Below, piece by piece: positions 43,310 through 51,674 of a DNA stretch of 64,000 nt (positions are counted from its first letter, which is position 1; each line of letters starts with the position of its first letter). Below the pieces are notes generated by a model. It had not been told where the DNA came from. It saw only the letters and a program-made list of their open reading frames with translations, and searched no databases. The translations under genes and the position numbers were made by a program. This DNA comes from a virus: positions 1-64,000 of the IMG/VR virus record IMGVR_UViG_3300030119_000552, one strand, 5' to 3'.

Positions 43310-44887
43310 TTATTTTTTGTAAAACACAAAGATTGGTTCGTACTTGTGCAACTCTCCGTTTATTTGACAACAATTTTTGATTGTGGTTCTATCTCCACGC
43401 ATTGTTGCCATAAGCATTTTAAGAGTTTCAACATACTCAAGACCGTATTCTTGTAAAATGTTTTTGCTATCTTCTTCAAGTGGTATATATCCACCATCGT
43501 GAGTGATGTCCGCAATATTCCACAATAAATACCTGTCGTTTCTTAAATATTGAGATGCAGTTTTTAATGTGGGACGAAGAAAGTTTTCTTTCCAATCTTC
43601 GTATGATGGAAACTTCTTGAAACTTTGTGTGTCATCTGATGAATATTGTTCACGATTAAAATAAGGTGGACTTGTAAATACTAAATCAAATGTTCCTTTA
43701 TACTTTTCAAATTCTTTGTTTCGGTGAATAACCTCACTTCCTTCTTGAAACAAGTCGTATGTATTGCGATGACCAAAGAACGGATTACCACCATTTGTTT
43801 TGTCGTTGAAAAAATCTGCTACATATTCGTATCTTGATTTGTTAAGTTCATTTATATAGTTGTCTGTATTTGGGTCTGTTCCAACATAATGTATTTGACG
43901 ATCATCTATGCTCATAGCACCAAGTATTCTTCCTCCCCATCCTGCACTTGGATCATATACAGTGAGATCATTTTTGTTTTCAATGTGGTCTGTATATTTT
44001 TGATAAACGAATTTTGCAGTTAATGGTGGAAAGTTTACGGCAGGATGTCTTCCGAGTCCAAGACGAAGTGCTTCCATGGCCGATGGAAAGATAGTTGATG
44101 TTTTGTCGTAGTAACGAACACTAAATTTATATTGAGTTTCATCAAGTGTATCAAGTTTATCAAAGTCTGTATTAAAGTCTGTTGTTTTTTCTAAATTGCT
44201 GATATTGTTGTGTTCAAGAAGGCCTTCTTTATACAACCGAAGTATTTGTTGAGCAGATAACAATAAATGATTTTCTTCATAGTCTTCAAACTTTCTTTCG
44301 GTGAAAAGTTCAATAATCCAAAAGTCATTGTCGGGATATAAATGTTTTTCTGCTATAAAGTTTCTAATCCAAGTTTCTCCATCGTTCGTTGGATATGGTA
44401 CTTCATCATCGTTTTTTCTGATTGTTTTTCCGTGAGCAAAAAAAGCATCTCGTCTAATTGTTCTTCTCATTGTGACGTGGAAACTATCTCTTTTATCTGG
44501 ATCAACAAAATAGTCGTAAATGCTTTCTGAATGTGTACCGGTTTGCAATGCCATTTTCGTTTTAAGCATTGTTGGAAAAAACTGATCAATAACCGTTGCG
44601 AACTTGTTAAAGTTTTTTATGATTGTGTTTGTTTTGTCAAGTTCATCAATATGTAAAAACTTGCTAACATCATATCTTTGTAGTTTATTAAATTGTGCAA
44701 TAATATCTTTTTCGATTTTACCACTTCTTGGTGGAATTCCTTTTTCATTCCAAGTAGTAACAATATAATCTCTTAAATCATCCAACCAAATTTCAAGTTC
44801 CTCTTTGCTTTTTAAAAGTAACTGATGGAAGGTTGTGTTTTGCTCCCAATCTACGAGGTTGTTTTTCTCGTAAAAATATTTCTTCAT
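43310..44887 (-). CDS. methyltransferase-like protein, SAGWG/SPPY family (member 2)
   Basis: A 525-residue protein, closely similar along its whole length to the gene immediately upstream (44884-46473). The C-terminal part holds VYDPSAGWGGR (SAM loop), GTDPNTDNY and FTSPPYFNREQYS (catalytic). The ~300-residue N-terminal region, with RRTIRRDAFFAHGKTI and WIIELFTERKF, is shared by the pair and probably recognises the substrate. The start MKKYFYEKN at 44887 overlaps the upstream stop as ATGA, and upstream in-frame ATGs fall inside that gene. Likely a DNA amino-methyltransferase. Two divergent copies may recognise different sites. Confidence 0.82.
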   Translation of the reverse strand: MKKYFYEKNNLVDWEQNTTFHQLLLKSKEELEIWLDDLRDYIVTTWNEKGIPPRSGKIEKDIIAQFNKLQRYDVSKFLHIDELDKTNTIIKNFNKFATVIDQFFPTMLKTKMALQTGTHSESIYDYFVDPDKRDSFHVTMRRTIRRDAFFAHGKTIRKNDDEVPYPTNDGETWIRNFIAEKHLYPDNDFWIIELFTERKFEDYEENHLLLSAQQILRLYKEGLLEHNNISNLEKTTDFNTDFDKLDTLDETQYKFSVRYYDKTSTIFPSAMEALRLGLGRHPAVNFPPLTAKFVYQKYTDHIENKNDLTVYDPSAGWGGRILGAMSIDDRQIHYVGTDPNTDNYINELNKSRYEYVADFFNDKTNGGNPFFGHRNTYDLFQEGSEVIHRNKEFEKYKGTFDLVFTSPPYFNREQYSSDDTQSFKKFPSYEDWKENFLRPTLKTASQYLRNDRYLLWNIADITHDGGYIPLEEDSKNILQEYGLEYVETLKMLMATMRGDRTTIKNCCQINGELHKYEPIFVFYKK

Positions 44888-46473
44888 TTCTTGTAAAACA
44901 CGAAGATAGGTTCGTACTTTTGTAACTCTCCGTCTATCTTGCAACAATTCTTAACCGTTTCTGCTTTAACACCACGCATTGTTGTCATAAGCATTTTAAG
45001 AGTTTCAACATACTCAAGTCCGTATTCCGCAAGAATATCACGACTATCTTTTTCTAATGGCATAAATCCATCTCCATCTGCAATGTCTGCGATATTCCAA
45101 AGCAAGTATCTATCGTTCTTCAAATATTCGGCAGCCGTCTTCAAAGTAGGACGAAGAAAGTTATCTCTCCAATCTTCATACTCTGGAAACTTTTTGAAAC
45201 TCTGAGATTCATCTGCTGAATATTGTTCACGATTAAAATATGGTGGACTCGTAAAAACCAAATCAAGTTTGCCTTTGTATTTTTGGAAACTTGGATTTTT
45301 GGAAATTTCCTCACTTCCGTCTTGGTAAACATCATAAGTGTTACGGTGACCAAAGAACGGATTACCTCCGTTTGTTTTATCATTAAAAAAGTCGGCAAGA
45401 TATTCATAACGACTTTTACCAAGTTCATCAATATAGTTGTCGGTGTTCGGATCAGTTCCTATATAGTGAATTTGCCTATCATGTACTGACATAGCACCAA
45501 GAATACGACCACCCCAACCTGCACTTGGATCATATATATGAAGATTGTTTTTGTCTTCAATGTGGTCTGTGTATTTTTGGTATATATATTTTGCAGTCAA
45601 CGGAGGAAAGTTTACTGCTGGTTGACTAAGACCCAACTTAAATGCTTCCATTGCCGATGGAAAAATTCTTGAGTTCTTGTTATAGTAACGAATGCTGAAA
45701 CGAAATTCTACTTCTTTGTCATCTTCAAGTATAACATCATTTATATTTTCAATATCATCACCAAAGTTTGCAGTTCTTTCTAGATTTCTGATGTTATTGA
45801 TTTCAAGCAAACCTTCTTTGTGAAGTTTTTTAATTTGCTTTGCGGTGAGCATCAAACTACTTTCTTCATATGAATCAAACTTCTTTTCGGTGAATAACTC
45901 AATGATCCAAAAGTCGTTGTTTGGGTGTAGGTGTTTTTCTTTTACAAAATTCCTAACCCACTCTTCTCCGTCTTCGGTTGGACAAGGAACATCATAATCA
46001 TTTTTCTTGATTGTTTTACCGTGTGCATAAAACGAATCTCGTCTTACCGTTCGTCTCATGCAGGTGTGAAAACTTTCTCGTTTCTCTGAATTGGCAAAGC
46101 AATCATATACACTCCACGACGTGTGTTTGCTTGAACCTATTTTTGTTTTAAGCATGGTTGGAAAAAACTGGTCTACTACCGTTGCAAACTTGTTGAAGTT
46201 TTTAACGATTGTCATTGTTCCGTCCATTTCATCTTTGTGTAAAAACTTATAGGTTTTATATCCTGCTAACTTGTTGAAGTTGGCAATTATGTCTTTTTCG
46301 TTTTTACCTGTTCGTGGAGGAAGACCTTCTTTATCCCATGTTTCAACTATATAGTTTCTGAGTTCATCTATCCACTCTTCTAACTCTAAACCATTCTTTT
46401 GTAAAAGTTCGTGGAATGTAATATTAACCTTACACTCTGTTAAATTGTTTTTCTCGTAAAAATATTTTTTCAT
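44884..46473 (-). CDS. methyltransferase-like protein, SAGWG/SPPY family (member 3)
   Basis: Tandem paralogue of the next gene, 529 residues, with the same start MKKYFYEKNNL and the same motifs: YDPSAGWGGR, GTDPNTDNY and SPPYFNREQYSADESQSF. Differences cluster in the middle (about 225-275) and near the N-terminus, as expected if target recognition has diverged. It starts 1 base after the PLP-type enzyme stop. The N-terminal half is not a domain I know. A function in DNA base methylation is inferred from SPPY; small-molecule substrates are not excluded. Confidence 0.82.
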   Translation of the reverse strand: MKKYFYEKNNLTECKVNITFHELLQKNGLELEEWIDELRNYIVETWDKEGLPPRTGKNEKDIIANFNKLAGYKTYKFLHKDEMDGTMTIVKNFNKFATVVDQFFPTMLKTKIGSSKHTSWSVYDCFANSEKRESFHTCMRRTVRRDSFYAHGKTIKKNDYDVPCPTEDGEEWVRNFVKEKHLHPNNDFWIIELFTEKKFDSYEESSLMLTAKQIKKLHKEGLLEINNIRNLERTANFGDDIENINDVILEDDKEVEFRFSIRYYNKNSRIFPSAMEAFKLGLSQPAVNFPPLTAKYIYQKYTDHIEDKNNLHIYDPSAGWGGRILGAMSVHDRQIHYIGTDPNTDNYIDELGKSRYEYLADFFNDKTNGGNPFFGHRNTYDVYQDGSEEISKNPSFQKYKGKLDLVFTSPPYFNREQYSADESQSFKKFPEYEDWRDNFLRPTLKTAAEYLKNDRYLLWNIADIADGDGFMPLEKDSRDILAEYGLEYVETLKMLMTTMRGVKAETVKNCCKIDGELQKYEPIFVFYKK

Positions 46474-46474
46474 A

Positions 46475-47296
46475 TCAAGCACCAACATTCCAAAACAAAG
46501 CACCTGGTTTTGCGTGTTCTTTTACAAATTTCCATGCCTTCGCATCATAAGTTGGAGCAGATGGAAATGGTGGCATTTCGTTTTCTTTTATTGCTTTATC
46601 AAATGAATAATCTGACCTGTAATATGTTGCTCGTCCTATTTCTCTTTCATTCATTTTATGTCCAACAGATACTACACTAACAGGTATCTCAGGAAATGCA
46701 AGTTGTAAACCACGACTAATCGTTCCACTTGAACCAACACTCCATATTTCACTCGGAGGGTTTTTTGATAATGCGTTTCGTGCAACTTTTATAATACTTG
46801 CAACAACCGTTGGGTGTTCTAACCCAATTGGAAACTCCATTCTGTTTTCTGGATCTTCAGCTACATATTTTTTTGCTCTTGATTTGGTTACTGATAGCAT
46901 TCCCATGTTAACCCATTCGTAAATAGCACCAAGTTTCATTCCCCTTTTTTGATATTCGTGGTAGTTCTCTGGATTTCGTTTTGCCATGAACAATATGACC
47001 TTTTTATCATACTTTTTTGCTACAGCAGGTAAAGATATTTGTGCATATCCCGTTGCGGGACAACAACCGAATACTATTTCTTTTGCGGTTGTTTCTTTTA
47101 TGAATTTATCAACGAATCTAATTTTGCTTCCGTGGTTTAAAAGGTCATCTCTGACTACATCAATACCATCATAGTTGATAATAACTGGATCTGGATTTGG
47201 GTCTTCCCAATTATCTACCAATTCAAGAAGTTGGTCTTCACTCCACATATTTCCTGTGTTGTCTTCGTATATTGATTCTATAAATTGTGATAACAT
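46475..47296 (-). CDS. fold-type II PLP-dependent-enzyme-like protein
   Basis: About 273 residues. HGSKIRF near residue 60 matches the GNKxRK box in which the lysine holds pyridoxal phosphate in ACC-deaminase/D-cysteine-desulfhydrase enzymes. GCCPATGYAQISLPAVAKKY resembles the following Q-S-N-x-x-x-x-A-A-x-A region, and GSSGTISRGL matches the later phosphate-binding GSGGT loop. The ATG at 47296 overlaps the upstream stop as TAATG and has AAAGGA at good spacing. The position beside two DNA methyltransferases is curious: some phages use PLP enzymes in DNA hypermodification, but nothing here proves that. It could also act in amino-acid or sulfur metabolism. Confidence 0.65.
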   Translation of the reverse strand: MLSQFIESIYEDNTGNMWSEDQLLELVDNWEDPNPDPVIINYDGIDVVRDDLLNHGSKIRFVDKFIKETTAKEIVFGCCPATGYAQISLPAVAKKYDKKVILFMAKRNPENYHEYQKRGMKLGAIYEWVNMGMLSVTKSRAKKYVAEDPENRMEFPIGLEHPTVVASIIKVARNALSKNPPSEIWSVGSSGTISRGLQLAFPEIPVSVVSVGHKMNEREIGRATYYRSDYSFDKAIKENEMPPFPSAPTYDAKAWKFVKEHAKPGALFWNVGA

Positions 47297-47766
47297 TACC
47301 ATTCCTTTGTGTTTACTTTTTTAGCTCGGGTTTCACTTAGTTCAACTCCCATTAGTTTTCCAAGCAACCTAGTTCTTTGGGAAGGACCTGGATTGCCTTG
47401 AGTGTTGTACATAAAATAACATTTTTTTGCTTGTGTGTAATCAATGTCTTCAAAGTTGGGAAACTGGTCAACTGCCAAATCGACTATTGAATAATCTGGC
47501 CACATTATGAAACGATGCAATCCATCGTCTCCTGGTATTCCAGGTAGTTTGTATGGTTTAGAACCTCTTGGTGACAAATAGTAATACACGAACTCGGCAA
47601 TTACATAGCAATAGTTTTTGGTTGGGTTGTCTTCTGACCAAGATTCTTTCATTAACTTTGTTTTAAGATGTTGTGTTCCCATACACCTAAGTGATTTGTG
47701 TAATCTTTCTTTGGTTACACCTGCTAATTTATACATTTCTTGAAGTCGTTCTTCCGAAATTTTCAT
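47296..47766 (-). CDS. YunG-like protein of unknown function
   Basis: A 156-residue protein. WSEDNPTKNYCYVIAEFV near 43-60 and HRFIMW followed by YSIVDLAVDQFP near 84-103 match by eye the conserved W..xNPT..xC..xA and H..W...x..DLT..QF blocks of the YunG family. A Cys, His and Asp in that order resemble a papain/transglutaminase-type triad, although catalysis is not established for the family. The ATG overlaps the hydroxylase stop as ATGA. Confidence 0.62.
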   Translation of the reverse strand: MKISEERLQEMYKLAGVTKERLHKSLRCMGTQHLKTKLMKESWSEDNPTKNYCYVIAEFVYYYLSPRGSKPYKLPGIPGDDGLHRFIMWPDYSIVDLAVDQFPNFEDIDYTQAKKCYFMYNTQGNPGPSQRTRLLGKLMGVELSETRAKKVNTKEW

Positions 47767-49049
47767 TCAATATAATCGTCTGCTTCTTTTGTTGGTGGGT
47801 ACAATGTACTACTTTCCACTAACCAATCTCTGAAGTTCTGATTTGCTTTTAGGTCGACAACTAGATGGTATCTATCTTCCGTTCCACCATTGAATGCAGT
47901 GTGTGGTTTTCTCATATCAAGATACCACAACTCACCTTCTTTCATTTTGTCTACCGTTTTAGAACCATCTGTATTCCACAATGTGAATTGAACCTTTGGG
48001 TTTGTTCTGATGGGAAAGTGTACTCTTGCCCATTGATTGTCTGATATACCTGCGTCTTTATCTTGTCGGTCTGTATGACGTTGAAGTTCACCTTCTCCAC
48101 CTGCAAGTTTAAGAATTCTGATTCTTTCAAACTCATATGGAAGTAATTTTAAGTACTCTTCTACTGCCGGAAGTTTTTCACGCAACGGAGTGTCTTGAAC
48201 TTTCCACTTTAGTTTTTCTGGATTTTCTTTTCTCCATTTGTTGTTCATTTCACTTGGTTTGATGATAAAGTCCCACTCACCTCCGTATCCTGATATGGTG
48301 ATACCCGACCAAGAATCACTTTTGTTGTAATTAGAATAGTGATTTGAGAAATCTGAATTTACCTTATCTAGTTGTTCCATAATATTCTTTGGATTTGGAA
48401 TCTTGGGCATGGCAAGTCTTTGTAAAGCAATTTCCTGTGCAGGATCTATATGTGGGTGTTCTCCACCCTTGAACCAAAATCCGTACATATCTGCGAAACT
48501 CGAAATTAAATTATCTTTGCGTTTGTAACCTATTGACTCAAGAAGTTCACGGATTCTTTTCAACTGCATATCGCATTCTATTACTGTAGTTCCGTCTTCA
48601 AAGAAGTTTCCTTTTGCTTCGTGTTTTTGTATGAGTTTTCCTAACCATTCTTCGTATCCCGGATAACACGCAACTTCTTGTATATAAGAATCGTTGGAAC
48701 TCAATGTAATTTCTCTACCGGTGAAACTTACAATTTTCTTTTTCTTGGAGTGCATCTTAGGTATATCGAAGTATAAGATACAGGCTCGTATTTTTCCGTC
48801 TGTATCTTCTACCCAATCAACTTTTTCGTATGTATCTTCTTTATGACCAAGAAGTTTTTGGTTGGTCATGTTGTTTATTTTTCTGAATGGGTCTCTTAAA
48901 CGAGGGGAATCTTTAAAAGAATCTTCTGGATGTTGTGTTTCCCAAAAACAACTTAAAAGGTTTTCGTATATAGGACTATCTTCATAAACCCACTTCTTTC
49001 CATTGTGAAATGGTTTTGGGTATTCGAGTTCGTATTTTCTAAAATTCAT
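47763..49049 (-). CDS. GNAT-like domain fused to aspartyl/asparaginyl beta-hydroxylase
   Basis: The C-terminal third (residues ~300-410) is a 2-oxoglutarate/Fe(II) oxygenase of the aspartyl/asparaginyl beta-hydroxylase type: RHTDRQD with His325/Asp327, KPHTAFN with His383 and DRYHLVVD with Arg393. The N-terminal part (about 75-185) looks like a GNAT acyltransferase fold (DGKIRACILYF, CDMQLKRIRELLESIGYK), less certain. The fusion has 428 residues. It is the second 2-oxoglutarate hydroxylase in the window. Substrate unknown. It is cotranscribed with the YunG-like and PLP-type genes. Confidence 0.78.
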   Translation of the reverse strand: MNFRKYELEYPKPFHNGKKWVYEDSPIYENLLSCFWETQHPEDSFKDSPRLRDPFRKINNMTNQKLLGHKEDTYEKVDWVEDTDGKIRACILYFDIPKMHSKKKKIVSFTGREITLSSNDSYIQEVACYPGYEEWLGKLIQKHEAKGNFFEDGTTVIECDMQLKRIRELLESIGYKRKDNLISSFADMYGFWFKGGEHPHIDPAQEIALQRLAMPKIPNPKNIMEQLDKVNSDFSNHYSNYNKSDSWSGITISGYGGEWDFIIKPSEMNNKWRKENPEKLKWKVQDTPLREKLPAVEEYLKLLPYEFERIRILKLAGGEGELQRHTDRQDKDAGISDNQWARVHFPIRTNPKVQFTLWNTDGSKTVDKMKEGELWYLDMRKPHTAFNGGTEDRYHLVVDLKANQNFRDWLVESSTLYPPTKEADDYIE

Positions 49050-49070
49050 CCATATATTATATGGATTATT

Positions 49071-49976
49071 TTACTTTCCGTCAACAATTTTTTTAATGTA
49101 ATCTTCCAACTTAATTTTTGCTTGCCAACCAAGATGTTGGTACGTTAAAGAAGGAATTGCTTTTCCGTAAAATCGTTCACCACGACGTTCTGGAATCATA
49201 ATGTGCTTATGATTAAACATTTTTGCCACATCAATTATTTTATGTGGAACACCAGTACCAAGTGGGTACTCTCCTTGTTGTCCTTTTTCGGCTGCTAATA
49301 CAACTCCACTTACGATGTCTTTGATGTGAGTAAAATCTCTTGATTGTTCTCCCGGTTCTACAACCGTAAGTGGTTCTCCGTTTGCATATTGCTCTTCAAA
49401 GATTCCTATCACGGTCGCGTAGTCACCTGTTCTTACTTGTCCAGGACCATACGCATTATAGAAGTATGTGATTTCAAATTTAAGACCAAACCAATCTGCG
49501 TAATTGTTGATAAGTTCAACCATTTTTGCTTTCATCCATGCATACGGAGAAAGGTTTTCATCTTTACCATCATTACCGAATTTACTTGAACTTGCTGAAT
49601 AAATTAACTTTGCTTTTTTTGCGACACAATAATCAAGAACCATTTTTGTTCCTTGCATATTAAAGTCCCAACAATTATCGAAAGCATCAAAGCTCGTTAC
49701 GATTCGTGAAAACTCCCCAAAGTGAAATACAACATCTGGTTCAAACGCATCTGCAATATCCATCTTGGTATTGTTTACGTCAAATTTTTTTGGAATCAAA
49801 GTCTGAGTGTCTTTGTTAAGATAAGTTACTTTTTTACTTTTGATGTGATTGCTTTTACAACCACTACTATAATTGTCAATACTTACTATTTCTATACTCG
49901 GATACTTTTTGAGTAGTCTTTTAATTAGTGCAGTACCAACGAATCCTGCTCCACCTGTGATTAACACTTTATTCAT
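49071..49976 (-). CDS. NAD-dependent sugar epimerase/dehydratase (extended SDR)
   Basis: About 302 residues of an extended short-chain dehydrogenase. LITGGAGFVGTALI is the NAD-binding loop, SASSSKFG holds the catalytic serines, and YAWMK is the YxxxK motif. The YNAYGPGQ block matches nucleotide-sugar epimerases and dehydratases such as UDP-glucose 4-epimerase. It interconverts or oxidises a nucleotide sugar for the phage glycosyltransferases in this block. The start at 49976 is chosen by the AT box 5 bases away. Confidence 0.88.
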   Translation of the reverse strand: MNKVLITGGAGFVGTALIKRLLKKYPSIEIVSIDNYSSGCKSNHIKSKKVTYLNKDTQTLIPKKFDVNNTKMDIADAFEPDVVFHFGEFSRIVTSFDAFDNCWDFNMQGTKMVLDYCVAKKAKLIYSASSSKFGNDGKDENLSPYAWMKAKMVELINNYADWFGLKFEITYFYNAYGPGQVRTGDYATVIGIFEEQYANGEPLTVVEPGEQSRDFTHIKDIVSGVVLAAEKGQQGEYPLGTGVPHKIIDVAKMFNHKHIMIPERRGERFYGKAIPSLTYQHLGWQAKIKLEDYIKKIVDGK

Positions 49977-49981
49977 TATCA

Positions 49982-49989
49982 ATAAATAT
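49982..49989 (-). promoter_or_regulatory. ATATTTAT box before the epimerase gene
   Basis: Coding-strand box 5 bases before ATG 49976; no Shine-Dalgarno site. Confidence 0.5.
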
Positions 49990-49998
49990 TATGTAAAC

Positions 49999-50406
49999 CT
50001 ACTTCCTCTCTTTTAGACCAGTTAAATCACTTGAACTACGTATTTTATCGCCGAGACCATCAATCATTTCAATTCCATGTTTCTTGCAAACAACACTTTC
50101 TGGAACTTCACCCACACTTCTATCTCCACCATTTGCAAAGATGTTGGGTTTTATTGCATCAAGAGAAGCACACACACTTTTGTCTTCATCAATACTGAGA
50201 AATGCTTCATCTACTATTCCGAGTGCTTCTACGATTTTTACTCGGTCTGCTTCGTCCATAAATGGTTTGCCTTTTTTAAGAACACATTGATGGTTGTTGT
50301 TTACGATAACGACAAGACGATCACCGAGTTGTTTTGCCAATTCAAGATATTCCAAATGCCCTACGTGAATTGGATCAAAGTATCCACTAACTGCTACTGT
50401 TTTCAT
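49999..50406 (-). CDS. HxGH nucleotidyltransferase (RfaE2/TagD-like)
   Basis: 135 residues starting MKTVAVSGYFDPIHVGHLEY, with HVGH as the nucleotide-binding motif and IRSSSDL near the end as the conserved STS-like segment. This size and layout match small cytidylyl/adenylyltransferases such as glycerol-3-phosphate cytidylyltransferase or heptose-1-phosphate adenylyltransferase. It would activate a precursor for the glycan made by this block. A longer reading upstream runs into the cupin gene and is not favoured. Confidence 0.85.
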   Translation of the reverse strand: MKTVAVSGYFDPIHVGHLEYLELAKQLGDRLVVIVNNNHQCVLKKGKPFMDEADRVKIVEALGIVDEAFLSIDEDKSVCASLDAIKPNIFANGGDRSVGEVPESVVCKKHGIEMIDGLGDKIRSSSDLTGLKERK

Positions 50407-50410
50407 AATG

Positions 50411-50782
50411 TTACTCCGATTCGTGTTTTTCTGGACGATCATAGTCATCTTGAACTCGGACAATGTCATCTTCACCAAAATAAGTTCCTGTTTGAACTTC
50501 CACCAAAATCATATCTTCTGAATCACTTGGGTTTGCCATACGATGTTTTGCTTCAAGTGGAATCAATACGGTTTCACCTGGTTTGTAATCTTCCGTGACA
50601 TCATCCAAGGTTATTCTTGCAACACCACTAACAACTGTCCATGCTTCTTGTCGTTTGTGATGATACTGATAACTTAGTCTTTGTCCTGGTTTTACAAAGA
50701 TGCGTTTAACTTTGCAGTATTCTGCGTCTAGGAGAATTTCATAATTTCCCCAAGGTCTAATGCTTTCGTCTTGTTTACTCAT
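50411..50782 (-). CDS. mannose-6-phosphate isomerase-type cupin
   Basis: 123-residue cupin of the ManC C-terminal/type II phosphomannose isomerase family. RPWGNYEIL at the start, KPGQRLSYQYHHKRQEAW (metal histidines) and GETVLIPLEAKHRMAN (distal histidine) are the family blocks. It interconverts fructose-6-phosphate and mannose-6-phosphate, feeding the phosphomannomutase encoded at 12664. The partner nucleotidyl domain found in bacterial ManC is missing. Confidence 0.87.
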   Translation of the reverse strand: MSKQDESIRPWGNYEILLDAEYCKVKRIFVKPGQRLSYQYHHKRQEAWTVVSGVARITLDDVTEDYKPGETVLIPLEAKHRMANPSDSEDMILVEVQTGTYFGEDDIVRVQDDYDRPEKHESE

Positions 50783-50786
50783 AAAT

Positions 50787-51038
50787 TTATCCCCACCTAT
50801 CAGCCAAATCTTGTTCAGAAATGTCGGACTTTGTTTCTACTGATTTTATTTCCATATCAAGTTCTAATGTATCTATAATTCCATTTGCGGTATTTACCAA
50901 GTCTTCACATACTTGTTTTGGGTCTGACCACAACTTCAAATCGTGCATCATGGTAATATCATCACCGATTCCGTATGTACGAAAATCAAACTTTAGAACT
51001 ATCTGGTCGTTTTCTATTTTAACATCTGATAATTTCAT
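50787..51038 (-). CDS. 83-residue acidic protein of unknown function
   Basis: Acidic, strand then helix rich (KIENDQIVLKFDFRTYGIG, then helices). It lies between the sulfotransferase and cupin genes and is probably cotranscribed. No motif recognised. Confidence 0.6.
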   Translation of the reverse strand: MKLSDVKIENDQIVLKFDFRTYGIGDDITMMHDLKLWSDPKQVCEDLVNTANGIIDTLELDMEIKSVETKSDISEQDLADRWG

Positions 51039-51044
51039 ATATAT

Positions 51045-51674
51045 TTAAATATCTTTCTTGGGAACAGGACCACACGTATAATTGAATTTTTCTATTGATT
51101 TTCTGTGTCGTTGAGCAACAATTGCTCCTGAATGATAGTTGTAGTATTTCCAGTATTCTTCGTTTTTCTTTTTAAATGGAAATGTTCCAATTTTCCTTAG
51201 ACTTTTGTATTCAATGTTTAACTTTTCACATAAAGTTTTATAGTCTTCGTCAAGATTCTCAAATCGCATATAATGATCCATTGTAGGACTACCTTTTTTA
51301 TCAAAGTAAAATGGTTGGTTGAAGTGAGTATAATTTCCAATCCACCTTGCAAACTGCTCTTTGAATTCATAACCATCAAATTTCATTTTTAAAAGTTTAT
51401 CAATGTTCTCTCTGTGATTTTTTCCAACTAAACCACCATCTTGCCACCAAAAATAAGAAACCATACGATCCCAAGGATTTCGTGTAATTGTAAACTTAAA
51501 ATAATTGTTGAACTTTTTTTTGCCTACTATGTGTAGTGTATCTTTGGGGTTTCTGTGAGTGGTGTCTATAACATCTTTATCACCACACTGCTCAATCAAA
51601 TTGTGTTCAACACTATTACCACCGACCTTCCAAGGTTTGAAAAATATAAACTTGTGTTTGTGAGATATAATCAT
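51045..51674 (-). CDS. sulfotransferase-family protein
   Basis: 209 residues of a carbohydrate-type sulfotransferase. The 5'-phosphosulfate loop is FFKPWKVGGNSVE (11-23), and the 3'-phosphate motif FTITRNPWDRMVSYF (about 60-74) carries the conserved R-N-P-x-D-R and Ser. These enzymes move sulfate from PAPS to a sugar or protein. In this glycan cluster the likely product is a sulfated sugar (inference). No PAPS synthesis gene is seen, so the host must supply the donor. Confidence 0.85.
   Translation of the reverse strand: MIISHKHKFIFFKPWKVGGNSVEHNLIEQCGDKDVIDTTHRNPKDTLHIVGKKKFNNYFKFTITRNPWDRMVSYFWWQDGGLVGKNHRENIDKLLKMKFDGYEFKEQFARWIGNYTHFNQPFYFDKKGSPTMDHYMRFENLDEDYKTLCEKLNIEYKSLRKIGTFPFKKKNEEYWKYYNYHSGAIVAQRHRKSIEKFNYTCGPVPKKDI

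Noticed and set aside
50077-50598. 173-codon plus-strand open frame
   Set aside because: Antisense to the nucleotidyltransferase and cupin genes, both with clear motifs.
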